Positions 26,031-35,467 of a stretch of DNA of 64,000 nucleotides are shown in pieces. Source of the stretch: Sinorhizobium fredii USDA 257 (GTDB taxonomy: Bacteria > Pseudomonadota > Alphaproteobacteria > Rhizobiales > Rhizobiaceae). The translations under genes were made by a program, and so were the position numbers. The notes beneath the pieces were generated by a model, which did not search any database, was not told the DNA's origin, and was given only the letters and a program-made list of their open reading frames with translations. How positions within the stretch are numbered: position 1 is the stretch's first letter; every line of letters starts with the position of its first letter. The stretch covers positions 1,922,001 to 1,986,000 of the forward strand of contig NC_018000.1 of the NCBI RefSeq assembly GCF_000265205.3. Reading direction: 5' to 3'.

Positions 26031-27128
26031 TTATGGCCGCGGAGGTAAGGCGGACAGTCTTTGCGCCGGGTCTTTTGTCGGCGTGACGAGCGGCGCACGG
26101 ACGTGGCCTTCCTTCGAACGTCCTGGCCACGTGAACTCACGGCCTGCCATGATGCCATCCTTTCGAAATATCAGGATCAAGAGCATCAGAGTTGCGAGTA
26201 TCAACTCCTGTGATCCGGGAGGGATTGCGACATCGATAGACCCGATGGAGAAACCGGCCTCGGCGCGTCGAAACACATCAGTCACCGCGCTTATGACCGT
26301 AACACCAACCACCGCGCCGGCGAGGCTTCGCATTCCGCCCACCACCAGCATCGCCACGATTAGAAACGTGTGGCTCAGGAAGAATGTGCCGATTGAGACT
26401 GTCCCGGTGAAGTGCGCAAACAGAACACCAGCCAGTCCGGCGACAGAGCCGGACAACGTGAAAGCGGCAAGGCGCGTCCAGTAGAGCGACAAGCCTGAGG
26501 CTGCCGCGGCCACCTCATCCTCACGCGTCGCTCTCAGCATCAGGCCCCAGCGCGACCTCTGAAATAGGTACGCAATCACAATGACGAGGACGGCAGCCGA
26601 AAGAGCTCCCCACGCCGTCACGTAAACTGGCAACCCCACAATTGTGGAATTACCCATGGTGACGCTGACCCAATTGGAATAGATAACGTTGAGAATGAAC
26701 AGGAGGGCAAGCGTCGAGATCGATGCGCTAAGGCTGGAGAGCCTCATCAGTATTAAACCTGACAAGAATGCGACTCCAGCCGCGAGGCCAATCGACGTCA
26801 TTGCTGCTGGAAAAAGCGGGAACGTATTGTCCCGAACAAACGCTGGCAAGCCCGTCATCGTGATCGGCTTCATCAATGCGCAACAGGTCTGCCATGCCGT
26901 TGCATAGGCAGCAATCGCACAGAATGCCATATGTCCAAAGGACACGATGCCAGAGTTACCTGCAAAGATGTAAAGTCCGACCGCAAATACGAGGCGTATC
27001 AGAGCCTCTGTCGTCACTCGCTGGGTGCCTGGCGAGCCAAACACTTCGATGACGAGTACCACGATCAGCAACGGGATTATCAACGCCAGAACTGGGTAGA
27101 AGCGTTGGATTAGTTGGACACGACGCAT
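26031..27128 (-). CDS. livM: Branched-chain-type ABC permease LivM, copy 2
   Basis: 365 aa inner-membrane permease. It matches livM copy 1 almost residue for residue from about residue 25 to 335 (for example GNSGIVSFGHMAFCAIAAYA is shared) and differs mainly in the first 20 residues and the cytosolic tail. It overlaps livH copy 2 by one base (TGATG). Confidence 0.93.
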   Translation of the reverse strand: MRRVQLIQRFYPVLALIIPLLIVVLVIEVFGSPGTQRVTTEALIRLVFAVGLYIFAGNSGIVSFGHMAFCAIAAYATAWQTCCALMKPITMTGLPAFVRDNTFPLFPAAMTSIGLAAGVAFLSGLILMRLSSLSASISTLALLFILNVIYSNWVSVTMGNSTIVGLPVYVTAWGALSAAVLVIVIAYLFQRSRWGLMLRATREDEVAAAASGLSLYWTRLAAFTLSGSVAGLAGVLFAHFTGTVSIGTFFLSHTFLIVAMLVVGGMRSLAGAVVGVTVISAVTDVFRRAEAGFSIGSIDVAIPPGSQELILATLMLLILIFRKDGIMAGREFTWPGRSKEGHVRAPLVTPTKDPAQRLSALPPRP

Positions 27129-28042
27129 CAGACTCTTTCCTTAGCAGCACTTGTCACGATCAGGCCGTGGGGCCGAATGAGAAGTATCAGGATGACCAAC
27201 GTAAACACTCCGGCATCCCGAAAGGCGCGAACCTCCTCCGGCAGGTATGCCTGCAAAAGAACGCTTACGATTCCGACGATGTAGCCACCAAGCACGGCGC
27301 CTGGCAAAGACCCTATGCCGCCGATCACGGTTGCAAAAAACGCATAGACGGTCGGCATTAGGCCCATTCGGATATCCAGTGTGCCAGTCTGGATCACGAA
27401 CAACAGTGAGATGGTGCCACCCAGGATGCCACTGATAGCAAAGGCGATCGCGATCACACGATTGGCTGGTACGCCGAGCAGACGTGCCATCTGAAAATTC
27501 TCGGCGGCAGCCCGGAGTTGGACGCCAAGCGGAGTTTTCTTGAGAAACAGAACCAAGGCGATCAGGAGTGTTAGCGCGACCCCCATAGTTACCAGTTGTA
27601 CGCCCGGAATGCGGATACCGAAGATTTCGACCGCGCTGGTAAGCCCTTCTCCGATACTAATGGTTTTGGGGCGCCCGCCATGGAACATCAGGATCAAGCT
27701 TTGCAGAAAATAGCTTACCGCGAACGAGGAGATGAGCAGCGTGGTTGTGTCGGTATTTCGCAAGGGACGGAACGCGAGCCGTTCGGTCAACAATGCGAGT
27801 AATGTCACTGTGAGAGTGACGCAGAATATCATCGCCACTGACGGCAAAGCACCGAACAGCAAAGCCGGCACAGCGGAGGTCGACGGAATGACAAGCGAAT
27901 AGGCGCCCACCACGATGTAGTCGGCTTGAGCGAAATTGATAAGCCGCATCACGCCAAACACTAGGCCGATTGCAAGCGCTACAAGGGCGTATAGGCTCCC
28001 GAGAGCGATGGCATCAATCAGTACTTGCACAAAGTTGGTCAC
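27128..28042 (-). CDS. livH: Branched-chain-type ABC permease LivH, copy 2
   Basis: 304 aa, the same length as copy 1 and closely paralogous from VLIDAIALGSLYALVALAIG to the last residues VTSAAKERV. Hydrophobic multi-spanning permease. 9 bp after livG copy 2. Confidence 0.93.
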   Translation of the reverse strand: MTNFVQVLIDAIALGSLYALVALAIGLVFGVMRLINFAQADYIVVGAYSLVIPSTSAVPALLFGALPSVAMIFCVTLTVTLLALLTERLAFRPLRNTDTTTLLISSFAVSYFLQSLILMFHGGRPKTISIGEGLTSAVEIFGIRIPGVQLVTMGVALTLLIALVLFLKKTPLGVQLRAAAENFQMARLLGVPANRVIAIAFAISGILGGTISLLFVIQTGTLDIRMGLMPTVYAFFATVIGGIGSLPGAVLGGYIVGIVSVLLQAYLPEEVRAFRDAGVFTLVILILLIRPHGLIVTSAAKERV

Positions 28043-28051
28043 GGTAAGCCC

Positions 28052-28807
28052 CTAAATGATTGCATCTTTGTGTGAGCCCTTGTTTCCAAGGTAAGCGCGT
28101 AAGACGTTTGGATCTTTCCTGATCTCGTCCGGGGTGCCTTCAGCAAGGCTCTTCCCGCCGTCGAGCACATGTATCCGATGACAGACGCCCATAATGACTT
28201 GCATATTGTGTTCGATCAGCATGACGCCACACCCAAAGCGACGAGGGATGTTGACGATTGTCTCCATAAGTTGCTCGCACTCCTGATCATTCATGCCGGA
28301 AGCGGGTTCATCGAGAAGGACAAAAGAGGGCTGTAGTGCGAGCGCCCGAGCGATGCTTATCCGACGTTCGTCACTATACGGCAGTGAATCGCACCTGTGG
28401 TCGGGGCCGTGTCGATAACCGACCCAGTTCAATATATCTTCTGCCTGCGCGACAGCGCTCCTGCGGGACAAGCCAATGCCAAGCCCAGCTACAACCAGGT
28501 TTTCCGTTACCGTAAGTCCACGGAACAGCCGTGCCGATTGAAAGCTCCGTCCGATGCCGAACTGTGCCATCTTGCGCGCTGACAATGCCGAAATGTCTTC
28601 TCCGTCGACAACGACGGCGCCGGGCGCGGGCTTTTGAAAGCCTGTTAAGACGTTGACCATAGTGGTCTTGCCTGCGCCATTTGGGCCGATCAGCCCCAAA
28701 ATGTCACCCGCACGCAGGGCGAGATTAACACCACTGAGCGCCCGAACCCCGCCGAAAACGACGTGTATGTCCTTCGCCTCAAGCTTTTCCTTACGAGCCT
28801 TCGTCAT
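28052..28807 (-). CDS. livG: Branched-chain-type ABC transporter ATPase LivG, copy 2
   Basis: 251 aa, the same length as copy 1. Walker A GPNGAGKTT, Walker B FVLLDEPASGMND and MLIEHNMQVIM are conserved. The ATG at 28807 is chosen by alignment with copy 1 (MTKARKEKLEAKDIHVVFGG against MGQRRKQVLEAKNIHVAFGG); only a weak ribosome site is seen. Confidence 0.92.
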   Translation of the reverse strand: MTKARKEKLEAKDIHVVFGGVRALSGVNLALRAGDILGLIGPNGAGKTTMVNVLTGFQKPAPGAVVVDGEDISALSARKMAQFGIGRSFQSARLFRGLTVTENLVVAGLGIGLSRRSAVAQAEDILNWVGYRHGPDHRCDSLPYSDERRISIARALALQPSFVLLDEPASGMNDQECEQLMETIVNIPRRFGCGVMLIEHNMQVIMGVCHRIHVLDGGKSLAEGTPDEIRKDPNVLRAYLGNKGSHKDAII

Positions 28808-28982
28808 CGTTGTACTACAATCTCCGCTATCTAAATGAGCGCCGCTCTCTAGGTCATAACCGGGGATGGCACACCAAATCTGGAGTGACCGCGCTTCGGG
28901 CTCCATGCGAGAAAGACACCCAAACACGGCGCCGTGTGCATGCGGACTTTCTCCAGGCGAGAAACTGCGTCACCGCCGAGCT

Positions 28983-29011
28983 GCCGCGCGCAATAGGTCG
29001 CTGCGCGCGGC
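28983..29011 (-). terminator. Intercistronic hairpin after the binding-protein gene, copy 2
   Basis: GCCGCGCGCA, 9-base loop, TGCGCGCGGC: a perfect 10-bp stem, 19 bp after the binding-protein stop and before livG copy 2. Different in sequence from the hairpin at 18837 but in the same place, so the structure rather than the sequence is kept. Confidence 0.65.
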
Positions 29012-29029
29012 GCTTATTCCAACTCGGGT

Positions 29030-30238
29030 TCACTGACCGCTTCTCAGAAGCAGTTTCAGATCCGGTACGAACTCGTTGCGGTACAATTCTTGTGGACGGA
29101 AGGCCCCGTTCTCGACCTTCATGATGAGTTGCGGACGGCTGACCTGGATGTGGATCTGATCGGTGTAGGAGGTGGGTCCACACGTGATGGGCTCATCGCG
29201 AAACTGGTTCATCACCGCCAGGACCGCGTCCGATTCAACGGATTGCGCCTTTTCCACTGCCCGCGCCCACTGCTCGATTGCGCAATAGCCCAGAACCGAG
29301 AACTCCGTGATGGGCAGGGCGCCCCAGCGAGCCTTATATTTTTCAAGGAAGGCATTGATCTCCGGACGCGGGTCACCGCCGTTGATCGACATCAGCGTGG
29401 GTACGTAAAAGTCCTTCAGTCCGGGAACCCCGTTGAGCCAGAAATTGCCGCTCATGCCAGTATCCGACAAAATCGGCAAATCAATTCCCGCAGCTCTGAT
29501 CTGGCGAACCGCAGAGGGACCTTCAGGTAGTGAACTGCACATGAAGATGAAGTCAGGCTCCTCCTGCAGTCCCTTAATTCGCGTTATCTGAGCGGCGATG
29601 GATGGGTCTTCCTTTTGGAAAGTGTCTCTTCCCGAAAGTGAGCCTCCAGCGGCTTTCCAGGCCGCGACGAAGCCCGCACATGACGACTTCGTGGCCTCCA
29701 TGGAAACATCCTCAAGCATGTAGGCGGTCTTCATGTTCAGCTTCTTGAAGGCGTATTCGGCCATGACGATGCCCGCGGCCTGGCCGGCAGTGTGCGCCGT
29801 GAACACATACGGACCAACGCCCTGTGCGCCCATCTTGGGGTCGCTCGCACCGGTCGAGATGGCGATGGTGCCCGCGTTCTGTGCGACCAGAGCGGCCGGA
29901 GAGCCCATGTCGTAGTCGGGAGGCACGATAAGTACATTGGCGCCCCAATCGACAAGGGAGGCCGCAGCACTGGTGGCGACGGTTGGATCGGTTTTCGTAT
30001 CGATCACGTTGTATTCAATCTGACGCCCCAACAGTCCGCCGGCCTTGTTGATTTCCTCAATTTTAAGGACCGCCGCTTTGTGCGGCTCTTCATCGTAGGC
30101 CGCGAGCCAACCCGAAAGAGCAGTCGCAAACCCCACCTTGATTGGCTCCTCCGCCTGAGCAACAGAGGCCCAGCCTGCAAGTGCAATCGCCAGACCACTT
30201 ACGCTTAGACGCACAATAGGTCGCATGTTCAATTTCAT
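29030..30238 (-). CDS. livK: Periplasmic substrate-binding protein of branched-chain-type ABC importer, copy 2
   Basis: 402 aa. Signal peptide about residues 1-29 (cleavage near AQA-EE). The mature protein EPIKVGFATALSGWLAAYDE and NKAGGLLGRQIEYNVIDTKTD parallels copy 1 throughout. AAGGGGGA lies 6 nt before the ATG at 30238. First gene of the transport run livK-livG-livH-livM-NIPSNAP-aroQ. No copy of the region 1 palindrome is found upstream, so the two transporters appear to be controlled differently. Confidence 0.9.
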   Translation of the reverse strand: MKLNMRPIVRLSVSGLAIALAGWASVAQAEEPIKVGFATALSGWLAAYDEEPHKAAVLKIEEINKAGGLLGRQIEYNVIDTKTDPTVATSAAASLVDWGANVLIVPPDYDMGSPAALVAQNAGTIAISTGASDPKMGAQGVGPYVFTAHTAGQAAGIVMAEYAFKKLNMKTAYMLEDVSMEATKSSCAGFVAAWKAAGGSLSGRDTFQKEDPSIAAQITRIKGLQEEPDFIFMCSSLPEGPSAVRQIRAAGIDLPILSDTGMSGNFWLNGVPGLKDFYVPTLMSINGGDPRPEINAFLEKYKARWGALPITEFSVLGYCAIEQWARAVEKAQSVESDAVLAVMNQFRDEPITCGPTSYTDQIHIQVSRPQLIMKVENGAFRPQELYRNEFVPDLKLLLRSGQ

Positions 30239-31021
30239 CGTCGTATCCCCCTTTTCGTTTGTTAAGATTTGAGTTGCCGCGTGTCGTGCAAGCTGCGCAC
30301 GACACCTAACCTCTTCAGCGACGCCACTATCGCCATCACAAAATGACTGCGATGCGATCATCGACAAGCTTCAAACGATCGTCACCGAGAACGGCCGCAA
30401 GAACGGCACTTCCAGCGCACACATGCCTCATTGGCCGATTTTTTGAAACGCTACTTGAGGGTGGAATTTTAACAACCGCCGTGCGGCTTGAAGCCTGAGA
30501 AACAAGTCGGTTCAAGTCTCACCATTGGTAGTTCACCCTCTTTTGCCCTGGTTCGTTTTTATAAGAAACTCAGGTTGTTTAGGGGAGGATATAGCGATAT
30601 CTGGCAGACGAAAGGTCCAAAATTCACGAAAATGAAAGGACCAGTTAACCCGCGACGGTCAGACTGGTTTTGCCCAGACAATTGTCCTGGGGCTCAAAAG
30701 CCTCCGTGGCCCTGGCTGCTGTCGATGCTCGGTCGAATGGATCGTGAAGCTGTTCAGTCCGCGACTGCTCCGAGAAAGCAAAGCAAGCGAGGCCATCATA
30801 TCGCTAGCGAAGGCGGTAAAACTGCCGATGCTCCAGCGCCAAACCAAGGAGCCCGCCTGCCATTGAACGCTTTCCCCAATGCGCGCGAGCACAGGCGTTC
30901 CTGTTGTCGCGTGAGCGTACCAGCGCATCCCTCGATGACGTCCTGGGAAGTGGTGCGGTAGGAGCGGTAGCGATCAGTGTTTTTCCGGTCGGGCCGGATA
31001 AACCTGATGAAGAGACCACCG
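30239..31021. other. Leader and intergenic region before liv cluster 2
   Basis: About 0.8 kb between the binding protein and the IS256 relic. It includes a GGTCCA/GGACCA pair at 30614-30643 (separate entry). The stretch 30690-30960 has open frames on both strands but no family match. Confidence 0.45.
30614..30643. promoter_or_regulatory. Paired GGTCCA/GGACCA boxes, possible MocR site
   Basis: GGTCCA at 30614 and GGACCA at 30638, with starts 24 bp apart, each preceded by AAA. The same core and the same 24-bp phase are found at 36741/36765 beside the MocR gene. Upstream of liv cluster 2. Inference only. Confidence 0.35.
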
Positions 31022-31480
31022 ATGGCCGACGATTTGATGAACCTGCGCTTGCTTGTTGAGACTACCGGGGACGCGGTTGCTGCCGGAGATGATCGCCTTT
31101 GCAGCCGAGAAATGGTGGCGTTGGACGTGGGCGTGAAGACGGGCGCGACCTATTGCGACGGAACATCTTTCGGCTTATCCACCGCACCGGCTACCGCGAG
31201 CGCGACTAGGAGACGCGTGTCTGGACCGTGGGACTGCATATCACGACGCTTCGCCCCGGCAGCTAGTTCCCGCGCTTTTTCGAACGTTGCCGCATGGCCG
31301 GCATGGCGGGCGCATCATCTCGGACGCCCATGAAGTGGATCAAGGCCGCCGTCATCGAGATTCTATCCCGCCACATGGCAGAGGTGCCGGGTCCAATTTA
31401 TGGAACGCGCTGGCCTACGCCGGAAAGAACGGCCGAAGCGTCTCCGCCTTCATCGCCACGGGTTTACCCAGGCATCAAGC
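31022..31480 (+). pseudogene. IS256-family transposase relic
   Basis: A frame beginning MADDLMNLRLLVETTGDA and MVALDVGVKTGATY matches the N terminus of IS256-type transposases. After a frameshift the sequence continues RTGYRERD-stop-ETRVWTVGLH and ITTLRPGS-stop-FPRFFE (TAG at 31207 and 31264), then, after loss of about 100 residues, SDAHEV and NALAYAGKNGRSVSAFIATG from the catalytic core. At least two stops, two frameshifts and a large deletion: dead. It ends a few bases from the livF copy 2 stop, and no terminal inverted repeat pair could be defined. Confidence 0.8.
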
Positions 31481-31483
31481 GGT

Positions 31484-32203
31484 CTATGCCGCGTCAGATA
31501 CGAAACCAAAATATGCCGCATCCAAGTCACGTCCGTCCGTCAGTTTGTCCGGTGTGCCTTCCAGCACCACGTTACCGTTCCGAAGGACGTATATACGGCT
31601 AGCGAGTTCCATTATTCTTTGCGTGGACTGCTCTACGATCAGTAGCGTCAATCCGTTTTGATTCAACTGGCGCAAGCTCTCATAGACCTGGTCTATTACC
31701 AGCGGAGCCAGGCCAAGGGAAGGCTCGTCAATCATCAACAGGGAAGGACGCTGCAGGATGGCCCGGGCGATCGCAAGCTGTTGCTGCTCTCCCCCTGAAA
31801 GGTGACCGGCAACGCCGTTGAAACGTTCTCGCAAGATGGGAAAGGTATCGAGCACCATCTCCATATCCGCCCTCACTTCGGCGGAATTTTTCCGCACCAG
31901 CGTACCGACGAGCAGGTTTTCCTGTACGGTTAGCGTCTTGAATATGTGCCTGCCCTCGGGGATAAGCGCCAGACCGCTCCGGCAGATGCGCTCGGGTGCA
32001 TTCCCGGCGGTGCTCTTGCCATGAAAGGAGACATTACCTGACACAGGGGAAATTAGACCGGAAACCGCCTTCAGGAGTGTGGATTTACCCGCTCCATTCG
32101 GGCCCACCACGAAGACGATTTCACCTTTGCGGACAGTTATGTCTATTCCCTTAAGTGCAGTGAGACGACCGTACCCCGCAACGATCTGCTGGACTTCGAG
32201 CAT
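31484..32203 (-). CDS. livF: Branched-chain-type ABC transporter ATPase LivF, copy 2
   Basis: 239 aa, identical length and near-identical sequence to livF copy 1 (both start MLEV and share GPNGAGKSTLLK, LSGGEQQQLAIAR, SLLMIDEPSLGLAPLVIDQV). GGAGAG lies before the ATG at 32203. Same strand as the binding protein and permeases of cluster 2 but separated from them by about 1.25 kb carrying the transposase relic, so it may originally have headed the operon. Confidence 0.93.
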   Translation of the reverse strand: MLEVQQIVAGYGRLTALKGIDITVRKGEIVFVVGPNGAGKSTLLKAVSGLISPVSGNVSFHGKSTAGNAPERICRSGLALIPEGRHIFKTLTVQENLLVGTLVRKNSAEVRADMEMVLDTFPILRERFNGVAGHLSGGEQQQLAIARAILQRPSLLMIDEPSLGLAPLVIDQVYESLRQLNQNGLTLLIVEQSTQRIMELASRIYVLRNGNVVLEGTPDKLTDGRDLDAAYFGFVSDAA

Positions 32204-32355
32204 GCGACTCTCCAATTTAGACGAGGATACGATCGGGATCTGCATCTGAATTCCCGATCGTATCGCGGTTCACCTTCCTGCATAGGGAGGCGGTGGACTC
32301 AAGCGGTCTTCTGACCAGCCATTGGTTTACATCCCGCACTGAAGCAACGCGGGCG

Positions 32356-33144
32356 CTACAGGTAGTCTACGATCCCACCTTCCACCCGCAGCGAAGCGCC
32401 GGTCGTGGCCGAGGCCTGCATGGAGCAGGCATACACCACCATGTTGGCCACCTCCTCGCCCGTTGCCGCGCGGCGGATAATTGAAGACGGCCGACTTTTC
32501 AGGACAAACTCGGTTGTTAGTGCCTCGACGGACCTTTCAGAATTCTCGTCCGCTCCGAGCATGGCGGCCACTCCCTCCGACACCGTCGGGCCGGGTAGAA
32601 CCGAATTCACGGTAACGCCGGTGCCCGCCATGCGTTTGGCAAGCCCACGCGCCATGGACAAGATTCCCGTCTTCGTAAAGGCATAATGGATGGAATCCGC
32701 TGGAACGTTGAGAGCCGATTCAGACGAAATGAATATGACCCTGCCCCAACCCTTCTTCTGCATGCCAGGCAGGTAGGCCCTTGAAAGCCGAACACCGGAA
32801 AGGACATTGACTTCGAAGAGCCGCTCCCACAACGCATCGGAAGCCTCGAAGAAATCTTGGGGCCCATAGATGCCCACGTTGTTGATCAGCATGTCGCAGG
32901 CTGGATAAGCGCTGACTAGTCCGGCACATCCCTCTGCCGATCCGAGATCACCAGCAAAACCCGCAACCAAGCCGTTTTGCTGTATGTCCCCTATAGCAGC
33001 CACCGCCCGGTCAACGGCCTGTTGGCTGCGTCCGTTGATGACGACATTTGCCCCGCTTGCGGCGAGGCCCTTTGCTATTGCAAGGCCAATGCCCGCGGTC
33101 GACCCTGTTATGATGGCTGTCTTGCCGGAAAGATCTATTTTCAA
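32356..33144 (-). CDS. Short-chain dehydrogenase/reductase (SDR)
   Basis: 262 aa. TGSTAGIG cofactor motif at residue 14, NNVGIYG at about 88, catalytic Ser in FISSESALN and YAFTKTG (Tyr-x3-Lys). The start is TTG with AGGGAGG 6 nt upstream. The loop ASMQASATTGASLRVEGG near the end is usual. It lies between livF copy 2 and the formamidase, same strand. Substrate unknown. Confidence 0.88.
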   Translation of the reverse strand: MKIDLSGKTAIITGSTAGIGLAIAKGLAASGANVVINGRSQQAVDRAVAAIGDIQQNGLVAGFAGDLGSAEGCAGLVSAYPACDMLINNVGIYGPQDFFEASDALWERLFEVNVLSGVRLSRAYLPGMQKKGWGRVIFISSESALNVPADSIHYAFTKTGILSMARGLAKRMAGTGVTVNSVLPGPTVSEGVAAMLGADENSERSVEALTTEFVLKSRPSSIIRRAATGEEVANMVVYACSMQASATTGASLRVEGGIVDYL

Positions 33145-33225
33145 GTTCCGCCTCCCTAACCACGTTTACACTTGGCCCGTGCTTACCCTTCGCGCCAGCG
33201 GGCCCTGGGCCGCATCTGTGTCGCG

Positions 33226-34140
33226 TTAGCTGATGAAGTCTTTCCTTACCTTGCACACATATGTGGATTTCGGGTTCATGATCTGAGTCGCGCGACCTTC
33301 CGCGATCGACGACAGCAGCATGTAGGCATCCGGCTCGGAGAAACCGTACTCATCGGCCAGCCAGTAAATCATCTCACGATAAGCGACACGCATCGCGTCT
33401 TCGAGAGGTCGACCCAATCCGACCGTACCAATATGCGTCGCGTCTTCAAACCGGGGCCATGTCATGCGTGTCGGCCGATCTTTGATATCGATTGCCAGCG
33501 TAATACGTGCGCCGACATCGATCGCGCCTACGCCGCAGACTTCGCCATCTCCTTGGCGGGCATGGCAGTCCCCGATGTAAAAATAGGCGCCATCCGCATT
33601 GACCGGCAGATATACGGTGCACCCCGGCCCCATCTCCTGCACGTCAATATTCCCACCATGCTCCCCATTATCGAGGCTCAAGATGCTACCGTAGGCAGGA
33701 GCCACGCCAATAACACCGGCCATAGGCGCCACAGGAAGAGTTCTCTTCTCGTCCCAATGGACGAGGCCGTCTGCGATCCGAACCGGCTTAAACCTCGAGA
33801 ACTTTTTATCGCGGTTGAAAATCCACTCTTGGAACAATCCACTATGCGGCATCAATCCCGTCAGCCCAATCTCGTCCAGCTCCATGGACTTGATTCGCAC
33901 ACAGATCATCTGACCGGCTTTGGCCCCCTTGACTTCGATCGGCCCGGTTAGCGGATTGAAAAAGGGGTAGCGGAAGTCATCAAGGCTCAACTCCGCTTCA
34001 AGCGACGTGACAAGCCCGCCATTATAAGCAATTTCGCATTCGACCGTGACGTCTTCACCAGGAGATATTTGAGCGACAAACTCGTCCGCCGTGGTCATTT
34101 GATATTTTAAGTTTTCTTTCTTAATCACCTTCGTTGTCAT
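33226..34140 (-). CDS. Acetamidase/formamidase family protein
   Basis: Family hydrolyses short amides such as formamide or acetamide to acid plus ammonia. 304 aa, matching the shorter (AmdA-like) members. The segments MICVRIKSMELDEIG, HGGNIDVQEMGPGCTVYLPV and FYIGDCHARQGDGEVCGVG are the family core with the metal-binding His/Asp. GGAGAAC precedes the ATG. Its presence beside a liv-type importer (relatives import amides and urea) suggests amide use by region 2. Confidence 0.9.
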   Translation of the reverse strand: MTTKVIKKENLKYQMTTADEFVAQISPGEDVTVECEIAYNGGLVTSLEAELSLDDFRYPFFNPLTGPIEVKGAKAGQMICVRIKSMELDEIGLTGLMPHSGLFQEWIFNRDKKFSRFKPVRIADGLVHWDEKRTLPVAPMAGVIGVAPAYGSILSLDNGEHGGNIDVQEMGPGCTVYLPVNADGAYFYIGDCHARQGDGEVCGVGAIDVGARITLAIDIKDRPTRMTWPRFEDATHIGTVGLGRPLEDAMRVAYREMIYWLADEYGFSEPDAYMLLSSIAEGRATQIMNPKSTYVCKVRKDFIS

Positions 34141-34255
34141 CAGCGTTCTCCATCTAAGGCTGCGGGGCGGCTTCGAGAGCTAAAGTCGATCGCCGGAGAG
34201 GCAGCGCACAAAATCCAGTGTCCGAATGAAGACGTTCGCGCGGCTGGTTTGGCTC

Positions 34256-35371
34256 TCATTCGAATGTACAAGCTGATTCCGCGTGTTCGCGCACCGCCGT
34301 CCATTGCAACGCGCAGCCCGCACCAGGCTGGTCTGATACCTGGAACTTTCCACGTTTTATGGTCGGAAACTCTGTCAGAAGCTTTCGGATGGGGTCAGTC
34401 CCCGTGTGTTCAGGGATGTATTCCACGGCCATGACTGTTTTTTGCGCGCACGCAATGTGGAGATGCAGATAGGGGAACACGTGAGGAAGAACCCGTCTTC
34501 CGTGAGCGGCCGCAAGTGCTATCGCATTCATCGCTGCCATAACACCTCCGCTTCCTGTTGCATCCACGCGCAGGACATCGACATTTTGCACAAGATCAAG
34601 GAAACCATAAGGATCAAGGACATCCTCGCCAACGGCAACCGGTGTCTTCAGCTTCGCCCGAAGTTCACCGGCGAGACGCCATTGCTGCGGAAGAAAGGGA
34701 TCCTCGATAAAAGCGAGATTGCAGTCATCAATCCGCCTGCACGTTTCCAGCGCTTCAGAGATTGACCGCCACGACCAGTGAGTATCCACGGCCAAATTGG
34801 CCTTGCCGGCGAACCTGGAGGCAAGGGCGTGAATATATCTAGTATTCGCTGCGACATCCGGCCCTTTTATCATCACCTTCAGTAAGGTCTCATCGTCCCC
34901 GCAATGGCGTTCAATCTCGTCTTCGATTTCCGCTATCGCACGTTCTGCATAGGAAAAGCCGACGACAGGCATTGCCGGCACCTCGGTGCGCAAGCCACCC
35001 AACAAGATGTACAAGGGAATTCCGGCGGCTTTTGCCGCAATGTCCCAAAGGGCGACATCGATCAGGCTGAGGGCTCTGACGTAGCCTGCTCTTGCAGGTA
35101 TGTGAGCTGTCTCGAACTCCAAATTGAAGGCTTGTCGCATCAGGGCATCTCGCCCGATCAGGCGCGGCGCAATTATCTGCAACGCCTCGAACAAGTTGCT
35201 GCCGCTCCTGTATCCTATCGAGAAACCTTCCACCCCCGCGTTAGTCACGACGCGCAAGCAGACGTAGTCGCGGCTTTCAACCCGAACCGAGCCGAGAAGG
35301 ACGGGTTTTTCGAGCGGGAGCCTGCAAACAGCGAGCTCCACTCGGTTGATCCTGATACCGCCCCTCGTCAT
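34256..35371 (-). CDS. Enolase superfamily, mandelate racemase/muconate lactonizing enzyme type
   Basis: 371 aa. Divalent metal ligands are seen as Asp in LAVDTHWSW, Glu in FIEDPF and Glu in VGEDV; the general bases appear as the Lys pair region LLKVMIKG and the Asp-His dyad (VDATGSGG and LPHVFPYLH). These are racemase-like features. The ATG at 35371 follows GAGGAGG; a TTG at 35389 is the alternative. Followed closely upstream by a class IV aminotransferase on the same strand. An acid-sugar dehydratase or amino/hydroxy acid racemase role is possible; not decided. Confidence 0.85.
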   Translation of the reverse strand: MTRGGIRINRVELAVCRLPLEKPVLLGSVRVESRDYVCLRVVTNAGVEGFSIGYRSGSNLFEALQIIAPRLIGRDALMRQAFNLEFETAHIPARAGYVRALSLIDVALWDIAAKAAGIPLYILLGGLRTEVPAMPVVGFSYAERAIAEIEDEIERHCGDDETLLKVMIKGPDVAANTRYIHALASRFAGKANLAVDTHWSWRSISEALETCRRIDDCNLAFIEDPFLPQQWRLAGELRAKLKTPVAVGEDVLDPYGFLDLVQNVDVLRVDATGSGGVMAAMNAIALAAAHGRRVLPHVFPYLHLHIACAQKTVMAVEYIPEHTGTDPIRKLLTEFPTIKRGKFQVSDQPGAGCALQWTAVREHAESACTFE

Positions 35372-35467
35372 CGGTACTGCCCTCCTCAATCTGGCATCTG
35401 GCCACAGGTGAATCGGCGAAATTCACTGGAGACCTGCGGCTTTACTCAGTTTTGCGTCACAGGCGCC

